Position numbers and translations under genes: made by a program | Part shown: one piece after another, positions 11,700 through 22,925 of the stretch | Numbering within the stretch: position 1 is the first letter of the stretch | How the letters are laid out: each line of letters starts with the position of its first letter | Notes under the pieces: model-generated | Told to the model about the DNA's origin: nothing | What the model saw: only the letters and a program-made list of their open reading frames with translations | The model's database searches: none | Assembly: GCA_973895155.1 (NCBI GenBank) | Contig: OZ316895.1 | Span: forward strand, 1 to 64,000 | Direction: 5' to 3' | Origin: Marsupella aquatica | Lineage: Eukaryota > Marchantiophyta | Length of the DNA stretch: 64,000 nt

Positions 11700-12680
11700 T
11701 TTCGCACATGATGTACAAACCTACATAATGTGAAAGTGGGGGAGAAGAAAAACAGCAAAAACCAAAGCAAGCAAAAAAAAATTCAGCTTTTTCCAGGAAG
11801 AAAAAAAAACTTCACCGTCAGGGGGGAAGGAAAAAAAAACTCCAGCTTCAGGCGCTAGGGAAAAAAACTTGAGGAAGGGCAGGGAAGGAAAAACAATTTG
11901 AGCTTCAGGAAAGGGAAACTTTAAGATTTTAGACGATAGGAAAACTTCAGGTAAGAGTCAAATGTTTTTTTGTAGTATTTGTAAATTAGAGTCAGGAGTT
12001 TTGAACTATCTATTCTCTTCGGTGAATTTGTTTTGGCTACCTTGTTCTCTAGAAAGGCAAGCATTGTGCATCGGTTGAAGTGCAAAGAAGATAGGACGGT
12101 ATTTTCTTTCCTGGGTATCGATCAATAGACACGTTATTTAAATATGGGGTACCATTTATTCTAGTAAACAATTCTCTCATTACATTCAATATAAATGGAC
12201 CCTAAACTCCCCCTGCCCCATTCTGGTCTGGTCTAGTTTTACTCCTCGACACCTCCGTATCTATTTCATACTCAGATTATACATTTTCATTTTTACCATC
12301 AACCCTAGATTTTCAGAACCTAGAAGCGACGTGTGAGCCGCACTTCACACAAATCAAAATTTATTTTCCCCAGTCCCACATGACCTGCCAATTTTCCCTC
12401 ACACTGGACACTTACATCTAGATAAAAAAACACTACTCAAATGGATGGCTGTATGACATAACAAATGTGTTGTACAACACCTCATTTGTGGCCGAAAACT
12501 CATTTGTGGCCGAAGACTGTTGGTGTAACAAACAATCTTCCTACTTTACCTGACCTGCATGATTACATCATTTCGTCACGTTTATAGTCTTGTGTCCATG
12601 TATGTAAAACCCCACATTTTTACAGCCCAGCTTAGTACATTCCTTAATACATTCATTTGTACTTTAATTATGATTATTAG
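11700..12680. other. Non-coding part of repeat copy A
   Basis: A purine-rich tract with many A-runs (11750-11960) is followed by unremarkable AT-rich sequence. It matches 32280-33240 in copy B closely. No gene is seen. Confidence 0.6.
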
Positions 12681-13050
12681 ATTACCCCGGCATTTGCTTC
12701 GTATCTATGTGTAGGATTACCCCAGCTTTGTATCCATGGGTGTGGCCAATTTCCAAACATTAACCTTACTAGTACTTTATTGATTATAAGATTACCCCGG
12801 CTTTTGTATTCATGTGTATGGCACAAATCCTAAACATTAATTAATGTATATTTATTGATGGATAAGATTACCCCAACTTTCGTATCCGTGTGTATGGCAC
12901 AATATCCTAAGATTAACTTGTCTAGTACATTGCTTTGTGATTGGATTACCCCGAGGTTCGGATGTATTCCTAACATTAACCTTAGTTGTACATTACTCGA
13001 TTATTAGATTACCCTAGCTTGTGCATGATATCCACGTATATGGCCCAATT
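12680..13050. repeat. Degenerate ~75-bp repeat with GATTACCCC core (copy A)
   Basis: GATTACCCC followed by a pyrimidine-rich GTATCCATGTGTATGGC-like segment recurs about six times (near 12683, 12714, 12791, 12867, 12943, 13008). Copy B keeps about four units (33267-33490), so the arrays differ in unit number. Confidence 0.75.
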
Positions 13051-13739
13051 TCCTAAATAATATGAACCATAATACCGCATTACATGACCTCAACTTTTGT
13101 ATCTCTTACTGACAATGGCCATTTATCATGTAAACAGTGTCAACAGTGTGTGGTTTTCTCAGAATACTCTAAACCCTAAACCTTGTTCCTTTTCTTTCAA
13201 TAGTGTTGTGTGGGTTTATCAGAATACTTGGCCTTTACAGATGAACACCTTTTAAGATTAAGAGTGTACCAAGGGTTAGCGCGAGGTGCAATACAATGCC
13301 CACAACAAGATAGATTAGGCAATTCAACCATACTACCCTGCTGTGCCTGTTTGTTCCCGAAAAAACCTTCACCCATACTGGAAGGTTGCCCATTCAACCT
13401 CCTTATAGTAGCAGACTGAACAGAAATCATCACAACTAATCCAAAAACGCAGACTACTGGACAGTACAGTGAGTACTTCTGATTATTATACAGTAAGAGT
13501 GTGTGTGGTCAGTGATGATGTGGTTTGTCAATAGCTTCTCATCCCACTTTATAAAAACAACAGTGAGGACAGTCTGACCAGCACCGCATTTCTTCATTAA
13601 TGAACATGTCTGTTTACGGTAGTCCACAAAACAAGACATTCCACTCGTAAACAAAATAAGACATTCCACTTAGAGCAGCATTGCTCTCCTATTGTTCAAC
13701 TGAGTAATCACTTATCAAAGTGGCTTCAACTGTGGCTGT

Positions 13740-14400
13740 GCGTTATAGAATACCCCCATCCCACGTACCCCCCTTCACCTTCAATACTGTAATTTTGATA
13801 CGTAAAGACTTTCGTGGCTTTTCTCTTTGTATATTTGAGTGCATTAATTCTCCATAATGCACCCCTTTTTTTGAGGAGGGGATTATACAAAACACCTACC
13901 TGATACTAACACAATATCTATGAATAGAATCTAATATAACTAAAGAAGGTATATTTTTGGCCAATTCCATAGCAACCACTTCTTGGATGACCCTTTAATT
14001 TGAATTTTCTATTTCAGGGATTCACTTTTTCTTGTTTGTTACCAAAAAGTCACTCAAGTTTTTACGTACATTAAATGTCCTAGTTACGGGCATTATATCC
14101 CACAATGCCCTCTAACCAGGACATTATCCTATTAATACCCTTCAGAGCACATGGGCATTAATTTGCATTACCCCAGCCCATGGTGGCTGTGCATTTTAGA
14201 ATACCCCATCCCTCATACCCCCAACCTTCAAAATACTGTAATTTGATACATACATACCCTTCGGAGCACATTGGCACTTGCATTACCCCAACACATGGTG
14301 GCTGTGCGTTTTGGAATACCCCATCCCTCGTAACCCCCAACCTTCAAAATACTGTAATTTGAAACATACATACCCATCTGAGCACATGGGCATTTCCCAC
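13740..14400. repeat. 116-bp satellite, few units (copy A)
   Basis: Two full units (CCCATCC landmarks at 14203 and 14318, 115 bp apart) plus a decayed unit near 13750 separated by about 300 bp of other sequence. The same unit forms a 13-copy array in copy B (36110-37640). Core: ACACATGGTGGCTGTGC, then TTTTGGAATACCCCATCCCT, then CCAACCTTCAAAATACTG. Confidence 0.9.
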
Positions 14401-14419
14401 GTCCAAAATTTTGTATCTC

Positions 14420-15531
14420 ATTTCCCACGTCCAAAATTGAATGGTGACACATTTGATGCTAACGGAGTTTAAAGGTTTCAACATGAAAGCTATGGGAGTC
14501 TACGGTTTAACCGGAAATGTTATGGGAGCCTCCACTTTAACCGGAAATGTTGTGGGAGTCCATATGCTGAAACTTGGAGACATACCATGTATCGCATGTG
14601 AGACACAGCCTTTACATAAGAGTGTTGTATGGTGGGTTGGACAGTGAAGGCGATTTGGGTCCTAGGAGTGTCTGAATGGAGTTGCAACACAGATGGAGGT
14701 GAGTAGCAAGGCATGGATACCGCAACCATGGATGTTGTACAGAAGAGAAGCTCCATCACTGCACACTCAGCCTGAAACCATGCCACGCCACTGCCACCAG
14801 TAAGCATAAAAAATGCAACCATTCGGAAATGCCTTCGCTCGAAGACTGCATCCGACAGTGAATGACTCTAATCCATCACTTGCTGCAATTATTGACGATG
14901 TCAGTACGCCATCCAAGCGATGCAAGATTCAAGATGCAGATTGAAGGGAATTTGGAGGTGGCGAGCACAGTCAGGACCAGATTGAAGGCCAGCGACAGGA
15001 ATTCTCGAAGGCCAATGCTTCCCGACCAAAATACCGACCCAACAATAATGCAGAAGGGAATTTGAAGGTGACGAGCACATTAAGGAACCAGATTGAAGGC
15101 TGGTACAAGAATTCTAGAAGCATTGACCAAGCTTTGTTTCCTTTGTATTTCTCACGAACCCAAATTGAATGGTGACACTTTTGATGCTAACGGAGTCCAA
15201 TGGTTTCAACATGAATGTTATAGCTGCAAAAGACATTTATTGGAAATGTTATGGGAGTGCGGGACTACAAGTGAGTCACAATGAATGCTAGTGGTGTATG
15301 AACACTTAAAAAATAATGTTATGGGAGCCTACGGCAACCACCCGTAAGTCACCCTAATCAATACTAGTGGAGTTTAAAGGTTTTGATAATAATGTTGTGG
15401 GAGTCCAAATAATGAAATGTTGAGACCGTGCACTGCATGTAGGAGACCATGCACCGCGGTCCCTAAATACCCTGAAATGGCCTGAAGACCGGCCTCATTG
15501 CACGCGCTGTGCAGAGAAGATATATACAGGA
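14420..15531. repeat. Terminal block of long repeat, copy A (1.1 kb)
   Basis: Nearly identical to 42418-43537 (only scattered substitutions and small indels), the least diverged part of the A/B pair. It contains two single copies of the AAATTGAATGGTGACAC unit that forms the 153-bp array in copy B. Frames are open on both strands for about 60-100 codons but lack motifs. Confidence 0.85.
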
Positions 15532-15945
15532 GGCCCTGGCCGGCCGGCCTGAACATTCAACCCCTCTAGCAACCCAATCGGTGCGGAGACAATAACGGAC
15601 CGACCGGAGGTCGGGACGTTATTGTCGACGCACGTTTTTATTTTTTAGGGTTTTCTCCAAGGTTTTTTGAGGCAGATTTTTAGGGTTTTTTCCAGAAAAT
15701 ATTCACGCATAAATTGCTGGCCAAGATGGATTCCCCGGGGAAAACCTTCCCCCTTTTTTCTCCCTCTTTTTCCGGAATTTTTCGGGCTTTTTTCGGGCCT
15801 GATTCGGCCTTTTTTGGAGGGCCTTTTCACCCCAAAAAACCATGCCCCAAAACTGATGGACCACTTCGAAAACAAGGGGCGAAAACTCGGGGCCAAACTC
15901 GGGGTGAAAAACCCTAAACCCTAAACCCTAAACAAGCTTTGGAAC
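15532..15945. other. GC/pyrimidine-rich flank with imperfect inverted repeat and telomeric motif
   Basis: Right of copy A there is an imperfect palindrome (ACAATAACG and CGTTATTGT arms, 15590-15626). Next come T- and C-runs giving spurious open frames on both strands, and a 3.5-unit AAACCCT run at 15909-15933. Confidence 0.55.
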
Positions 15946-17562
15946 GGACAAAGATACCATGAGAATGTTTGGAGTTCTCTCAGAGCAGTCGCGAATTGAC
16001 TCAAAGTCAGGCACCTGTTTTAACTGACAGATATGGAGGCAACTCTGGGGACGGTGACGGTTAAAGTGTAATGCATCAGACTTGCAAGTTCAGGCCTATG
16101 GGGATGGTCCTGTCGCTATGAGGCCTTTTGCACATCTTTGAGCCCGCAGCTCTTTATTAATTAACTTGGGATGGTGAGTTTATGGATCATCTCCCTTCCA
16201 TTGAATTTCACCTTATTTTCTCCCCGCTACTTCCCTTGCTTTCTCCCCATTATTGGGACTCCTGCGAGCCTTTTCTTAGTGGCTAGATTCCACATCTGTG
16301 ACATGTCTTTACCACATTTGACAAAAATCGGCCAGCTGAAACCCTTTTCCTTAGTGGCGAAAATTCCCTACATTCCACCTCTGTGACAAGCCTTTACCAC
16401 ATTTGGCGAAAATTGGCTACATCTGAAATCTGAGGTCTCTTCACTCCTTCCCAACTGAACCAAATTTTAATGTCCAACCACACTTTATGACGTCATATCA
16501 TGAAGCATGGGACTCACCAAAGACATTGTATCTACTGTACACCTAATCTGCGCCACGCAAGTTTCCAAATGGGAAACTTCGATCACACAAACCAACCAGA
16601 AGCCCAAGATGCATACAGTATTTAGCTACAAAGTCTTGATTGAAACCGGCCTTCCTAGCCTTGATTCAAACCTAGTACACAGATCACCTACGGCAGGGAT
16701 TTGCGTCATTTTGATGGAGCTCCATGAGCTTAGATCTCAATTCGTTGGCGTGCTCCACGTATTGGTTAACAGCTGATTAGCCACTCTCCCCAGTGAATTG
16801 TTTTAGACTCTCTTTAGTACGTACGGTTGGGTATACTTGGTACTAATTAATTCTTTGTCCCAAGTTCGTCTAATTAAGTCAACCCAATCCCTTAGTTTTG
16901 CCCTGCAAATTTATAGTAACATGGGCAGGAAGCGCTTGCCATATATCGGAGATTCAGTGGATGTTGAGCGCACTGTCTAACATAGGCACTAAAAGTTGTT
17001 CTCACATTGAACGGATTTCGGAAAGCTTGACACATGAAATCAAAGGGTCTAATACTAGGAATGCCGAGAGTGCATGGCTTAAATTACTAGTCTGGTGTTC
17101 CTTTCAAGTCCGGTCACTTCGGTTGTTGTGGACTATCGAGTTTGAAGTACAGTACGTGGAATACTAGCTTTGCGGAATCAGGGGCCATGCGGTGTTGTGC
17201 TCAGACGAAGTCATGTCCCCAGGTGCATAGTATTTGAGCCCGATTTTAAAGTTGATTGGTCTAGGTTGCCATGCGTTTGTCATGAAGTCAAGCATGAAGT
17301 CAAGCATTGGCCACGCGGAGATGGCTCCTTCCTTGGTGACTTCCAGCAATTCGTACTGTTGTTTACTTTTTGTGTCTCGGTTGGTTGGTTCGTCACAACT
17401 TACAATGATACCAAGTTCGGACAATTGAATCAGATATTCATTCAGCGATTTGATTTTTCTTTTCGAACGGAAAAGTATACTCATGAAGGAAAAGTGAATC
17501 AACGCTACAGATCGTGTGGTTCATCTTCTCTCCAGTTGGTCTCTCAAAATTATATCATGTTT
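15946..17562. other. No gene recognised
   Basis: Several open frames of 60-130 codons occur on both strands (for example 17170-17571 plus, 17502-17164 minus). They overlap one another and show no motif, start context or splice pattern that I can defend. Confidence 0.45.
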
Positions 17563-17639
17563 CCAGAATGACCGATGGCACCGGATTGATCCGGCCCCGG
17601 GTTTAGGGTCAATCAATCCGGTGCCATCGGTCATTCTGG
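17563..17639. repeat. Perfect 28-bp inverted repeat with 21-nt loop
   Basis: Arms 17563-17590 (starting CCAGAATGACCGATGGCACC) and 17612-17639 are exact reverse complements, 28 of 28 bases. The 21-nt spacer begins CCGGCCCCGGG and holds a GTTTAGGGTC. A transcript would form a long uninterrupted hairpin. It could be a tiny foldback element, a hairpin small-RNA source or a recent inverted duplication; no target duplication is evident. Confidence 0.9.
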
Positions 17640-18272
17640 TCCAAGCGGTGTACTTAGACCTGACTTCATCTTGTTAATTATTGGTACGAGAGTGCATTGA
17701 ACTCCATGGCTAAGGACATGCGCTTGATCTTTGAAAGCTGAAGCTTGCTGTATAAAAAGCCCCCTAGCTGAACCACAGAACTTTTAGTGTGATATCACCA
17801 TGATTTACTTCTGTTCTATATAAGACTACATTCAAAACCAAGACAATCTTTTGCCATCTTGAATACCGTCTTTCAATAATATTATACACATCGGACTGGA
17901 TTTGAAATGTGGGTCAATCAAGCATGAAACTGCCAATGGGATTATCTCAATGCTATCAAATACCCCCTCTGAGAGGAACTGGTGGAGAGATTAGAACAAT
18001 CAAACGGAATTTGGATAGGAAAGTAGCACTTTAGAAGAATGAAAGTTTATATAGGAAGAGATTTCATCAATCGCATGACAGAGACCATAATAAAATCTAG
18101 CGGTGTGCTGGCTGAAGGAAGATCAAATCAGGAGCTGGATCCTCTGTTTTGTGGGCAACAGCTGGACCCTGACCTTGACCCCGGCCCCATCTAGGAGAAG
18201 CAGTTGGAACAATTGGCGTTTTTGAGTGTACGATTAGTTGTTCTACCATAGCAGGATGGATGGGTTGATTCA

Positions 18273-21200
18273 CTACGAATCCTGATTTGAAATAGGATGA
18301 ACTTCATCAATAACCTTCAAAGTGCTCTCAGCTGATTGAATTGACAGTCCACGCATCAGTCTTTTGAGGTACACGAGAGATTCCGGAGGGGCATGGATTA
18401 TTTGCAACCAGACACTCAATGCAAGAGCAGAACCTTCGGTAACCGCAAGGTCCTCTGTCTCCCCTGTATGGGCTCCAGCTTGGGCGACGAAAAGTTCCAC
18501 TCCTGCCCGTGGCCTGTAGATGAAGCCACGAGTTATATATTGAACACTCATTACAAGCACAGAAACACCTGAAACACGAAAGTTTTTAAAACATTCATTT
18601 GCTTCAGTAATTGAGTCCCTTCCAACCTGCTTTGAAGGACTCCACTTTTTGGAAAATCACAATAATAGTATTCCGACGGAAACGGAACTATTTCCTGCAG
18701 CAATCTTGTTCCCCGTACAACCCCGAGCAAAGTATGTTGTTTTTGAGCGCCCAAAACAGAAATGACAGCCCACCTGCTAAGATTCACGAGAGCATGTTCC
18801 AGAGGCCCACTAGACAAAGCCCCACCAAATCCTTGGCCCCTACTGCCTTCCGCACCACTCTGAATAGCATAAGTGCGCAGATCATCCAAAACTCCAATCT
18901 CAGTTTGCTCAAGTCGACGAAAAAAATCGAGTGCTACTGCACCCACATGTAAAGAGGGATTGACCGGTTGCGGGGAGAGCACACCAGTTGAGCAGAATGT
19001 GAGAAGGAACAGAAGCTCTTGAGAGCATCCCGACACTCTGTTGGTCGATGCCCATGAAAGAAATGGAAAGCAAGTCATATTCCTCACTTAAAGTCCTCAA
19101 CCTTGACGCCAGTAAGTGGATCTGTTCTGTGCTGGCCTTCAAAGCTGAACCCAAGGATTTCATGTCATTGTTCTTATATACATCTTCCAGGTCAATTACT
19201 CCTGAATCTGTCAGAAGCACAGCCAACCTGTGAATTTGTATCCTGAGATAAGAACCATGTTCGTTCTCTTGGTGAACCTCATTGACTTCGCAAGGCCTAT
19301 CTAGATTCCTCAACAAACAAATGGCAGCATCACATTTACAGATTCGTGTCATTGACAAGTCGGGTTCTCTACAGCTGTCGATATCGTACACTGCCCTAGG
19401 AAGATCAGAAATAGTTTTTACGCGGTGGTTTACAATCCCAAAGTTTTGCACTGTCATGCAGGGAGCTCTTCATACCTGTATCAAGCGAAGAATACGAGCT
19501 AATACACCAACCAGCTCAGAGATACATTCAAGCATTTGCAATCGGAAAGTTAGCATCCACCGTTGAAATTCAAACATTCGCTCAAGACTGCTTATAGAAT
19601 TATGGAGAAGTGACACTTTCCAGGCTAGCCTTTTTGACTTGGGAAGATTGCTGGGAGTCGGAACAGTTTGAAGTATACTTCTCCTTGCAATTCTCTAGGT
19701 CTCCACCTAACGTAATGTACATGAGAACATTTGTGCTAGCAGACGCATCCATCCGCTCATTAGCGCCTTTAGCCCCTTTCTTTGCATCCTTGCCAATCTG
19801 AACAACAGCCTCTGCTTTTGATGGATAAGACAGGGCCTTCAATCAAAAGTAGCAACCCTCAGAACTGATCGTCTCTACCAAACCATCAAATGTAAAGTAA
19901 GCCGAATCCCATAGTGCACTGAGTGCACCTTGCTTTCCAACCTCATAACAGATCCCAAAGTTGCCACCCAAAAGTTTGGTTCCAAGCTTTTGAACGGTCC
20001 TTCTGCTCTGGGCCAGAAGTCTAGGGCTTCTTTGTCCTGCATAGGTTTTGCAGGCAGCCAGCTTCTCTATCTCGGGCCCTTGTCTAACAGATATTGTCAG
20101 GGTTTTTAGGGAATCAAGAGCAAGCGCTACTTTCATAAGAGCTTGAAGAGTTGGAATAAGCGCTGCATATGGAGTATCTACAGTAATTAAAGCACATACC
20201 AACTGAAGGAGCCTCCTGTAAATATCCTCTATAATATTTGGCTTGTACTCTGAAAGTGATGCACACGCAGATAGGCATCTACCTATCTGTCAGTAAAAAT
20301 TCTATCTCACCATAAGTAGAACCTTTTGCCTTCATAGATTCCATTCCTACATTCGCTGAGTCATTTTGCTCTTGTCGTTCGCCATACCTGTCATCTACAA
20401 TAGTCTCCTGGTCTGAAATTATTTCGGAGTCTTCATCTTCGTTTCCCTTCCTTTGCTTGAAGTTTCGCCGAGTAAGTGCTTCCATGACACCTGCTAAACT
20501 GTCTACCACGTGCCAGACCACAGGTGGATAAGCCTGCACCAACTTCAGCAACAATACACAAACCGTCGAAACTTTTTGCTTGGTGAGACCCATGGTTTCC
20601 TCCTCTTTTACTGAGACTAAACCTGTCTTTCTCATTTCTCAGGATCTCCTTGCAACTAAACCAGTTACAGACGCTTGATCACACAAAAGAAAGCATACTC
20701 GCGTGCTTAACTCCATCAATTCTGCCCAGTGATCTGAAGGCCCACTCTGCAATTTAAGTTTCTTGATATCGCGGACTCATCGACTAAAAGTGACAGTGCC
20801 TGTGCGATAACCGGCCAAACATCACAGAAGGCAGCCAATTCTATCCATGAGATGATTCGAAGTAGATGTGCGAACTCCAGTGTTGATGAAACAGCTGAAA
20901 TGATGTCAGGACAAAACGTAGTTAAGTAACTTAAGGAGCCAATTTGGAAAGTTGCGCCAAAGGACACATTTCTGGAGACATTGGATCATAACATAATTCT
21001 GCAAATTGCAGTTATGAACAGGATACAATCTTGACAAGGGGCTGCACAAAACATTTTGTATGAGTTCCTGAATTTCTTGATCGACAACTATGCGTCACAA
21101 CTACAAATACCTTCTGAATAACTCGAAATGCAAGTGTATGCAAAGTTGATGGTACAGTCATATCTTGCACAACTGCGAAAACTCCCTCGAAGATATTGTC

Positions 21201-21927
21201 GCTAGCTTCTATACCGCAGAATACTTGTGGGACCAACTTGCTTAAACATTTCAGAGCTACAGCACGGACATTCATTCAAGGGTCACCGGCAATATAAGTA
21301 GGTAGGAGATCCACCTGAAAGTACCAGGAAGTATTTTAGTGAAGCTTAGCCTTACAAATTGTCAATGTGGCTCAATTGGAAGAGTATAACGGAAAATCGT
21401 GCTATATGGGAGAGGCGAGTTGTACCTGGTTCCCCATAATAACACTGGACCCAGCGGCAAGCATTGTGAGAGATACGAGCATAGTGTTACAATCTCATCA
21501 AGAGGGTATCTTAGCAATATGCACCTTCCCATCTGCAGGTCGGAACGTCGAACTTAGCACCTTTCTTTCCATCACTTACATATTACAATTTTCCACGTGA
21601 GCCACTCTAAAGTACACCTTGCAAAGCAAAGAAGGCAAATTCTTTTAACATCCGTGAGGTCGCACATCACAACAATCCAAACTACACAAAGACCTAACCC
21701 AGCTGAACCGGTTCCAATCTCACCAAAGCTGAAGTATGGTAACCAAAACAAGAAACGTAGCCCTGCCATGTCCCCGAGAAGTTTAGTCTGGGCACAGTAC
21801 TGACCTCAAAAGCTTGCAGAGAAAGCACAGATGAGTTACCAAGCCTGGCAAAGAGGCGAACTGCCAACACTTTCACCTTAGCGTACATTCTCTGGTCCCT
21901 CGTAGAGAACCCATGCTGACAAGACAA
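18273..21927 (-). pseudogene. Integrator subunit 7 / EMB1895-like ARM-repeat gene, 5' part missing, decayed
   Basis: INTS7 is a helical-repeat scaffold of the Integrator complex (snRNA 3' processing); the Arabidopsis homologue is EMB1895 (At4g20060). From 21900 downward on the minus strand, exon-like pieces follow the family order: YAKVKVLAVRLFARLGNSSV; then MNVRAVALKCLSKLVPQVF with FRVIQK; SYLTTFCPDIISAVS; a linker with SDQETIVDD; then STEQIHLLASRLRTLSEEYD and FMGIDQQSVGM. Near the end are ALSVWLQIIHAPPESL, echoing the C-terminal 'L..Q..H.PP' pattern. A TGA at 21276-21278 interrupts the frame just before MNVRAV, and neighbouring pieces lie in different frames, some with plausible introns. 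The first ~260 family residues are absent; NADK2 sequence stands there instead. Recognition is from pattern memory only. Confidence 0.6.
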
Positions 21928-21989
21928 GTCTTATCTCTGTCATTTCAGAAAATGCACGTCAAGTGTTAGGGGGTGTCGAGTATGTTATA

Positions 21990-22620
21990 TTACAGCAATT
22001 TTTGTGTGAATTCTTCACTTTCAGGATCGTTTTCAAGTAGTCTATACTTTCGTACCAGGAACATCTCTGCCTTCTTTCTCGATTGAAGGCGGACCACTCC
22101 GGTGGTAGATGCACACATGTCACCTTCCACTCTGACTGGTTTGTCAACTTCCTCTGACGTACTATTATCAGGAGCTCTATAAAATGATGCATTATCCTCA
22201 ACTGCTACTTTCTCTAAGCTCTTGCTCTCTGTTTCATGCAATTGCTCTTCATTCCTATCTACTAGTTCAGCATTCCCATTCACAGATCCTAGTCTACTGT
22301 TGCCATTCTTCTTCACGGTTGGTTTATCAGAGATTCCATTTACATGACCGAAAGAAACATCTGCTTGTTGTGGTCACTTACGAGCCTCTAGGACGTCCGC
22401 CCTTGGAATGCCTGGACTACTCGGGGTCCATCTATTTGTAAGGTCCAGCAATATTTCCATTCAGGAGACCCAATCCATTGCTTGGCGGGGATGAATTCAC
22501 AATTGGTTTACCTATCCTATTAGAGAAAAACATTGCAGGCACCTTACGCCGCTTCATGAACTCTTTTTTAAAATTTTTAATTGACAAACGAATCAAGCTC
22601 TTAGCGACTCTGTGAAACAC
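21990..22620 (-). pseudogene. NADK2: NAD kinase 2 fragment, central region up to the lost catalytic domain
   Basis: Chloroplast NADK2 phosphorylates NAD+ and has a long N-terminal calmodulin-binding region before its kinase domain. This piece reads KKEFMKRRKVPAMFFSNRIG and GLGLLNGNIAG; then, after a gap, GDMCASTTGVVRLQSRKKAE and MFLVRK, which matches the family landmark just ahead of the catalytic domain. It stops at a donor-like GTATAG near 22037. The catalytic exons expected next are absent, and INTS7-like sequence begins about 60-150 bp further on. It is collinear with the other NADK2 piece at 27.3-28.4 kb; together they form one gene split by the LRR kinase block. Confidence 0.82.
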
Positions 22621-22925
22621 TTCAGATTTATATAAACATGTCGGGAAATCATTTGAACTTTCGGAGGCAATCCTATCTTCGGGGCAGTAATCCTCTCAGG
22701 CCTGTCTATTGTGGCTTGCTGAACTGATGGCACTTACCCGGTTAACTACTCAATTCAAAGCCCAGGCACCAGAATAGTTGTAGACGTCCCTGTGAACTGA
22801 CTAAAAGGCATTCTCTAGATGGCGTCCAGCTGCTTCGGCTCAAAGAAATCAAACGATACTTCCCTTTGAACCCCCCACAGCGCAGCAGGACCGAAATGAA
22901 ACTCATCGCAAAATTATAGCTTCCT

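Larger units (their letters stand above)
9951..15531. repeat. Long unclassified repeat element, copy A (5.6 kb)
   Basis: Homology to copy B (30648-43537) begins at TGAAAATTAAGCTTCACACC and stops after GATATATACAGG. The collinear blocks are 9951-13436 with 30648-33905; the 116-bp satellite at 13740-14400 with 36110-37640; and 14420-15531 with 42418-43537. Divergence is a few percent with small indels. The ends show no clear terminal inverted repeat, LTR, poly-A or flanking duplication, so the class is unknown. No RT, integrase or transposase is visible inside. It carries an 18-bp array, a degenerate GATTACCCC repeat, satellite units and exon-like pieces. A non-autonomous element or a segmental duplication rich in satellites are both possible. 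Confidence 0.8.

Noticed and set aside
9951-15531. Helitron termini for the long repeat
   Set aside because: The left side has a TC near the edge, but the right side ends ACAGG rather than CTRR, with only a 5-bp stem (TGCAC/GTGCA) upstream. Not convincing.
15645-15924. Overlapping open frames on both strands
   Set aside because: Low-complexity T/C runs remove stops; no motif.
17164-17571. Antisense pair of ~110-130 codon frames
   Set aside because: They overlap on opposite strands with no motif or splice support; the plus frame ends at the edge of the inverted repeat.
21361-21450. tRNA-like start (GTGGCTCAATTGGAAGAGT)
   Set aside because: The D-arm-like part is not followed by a plausible anticodon stem or T-arm.
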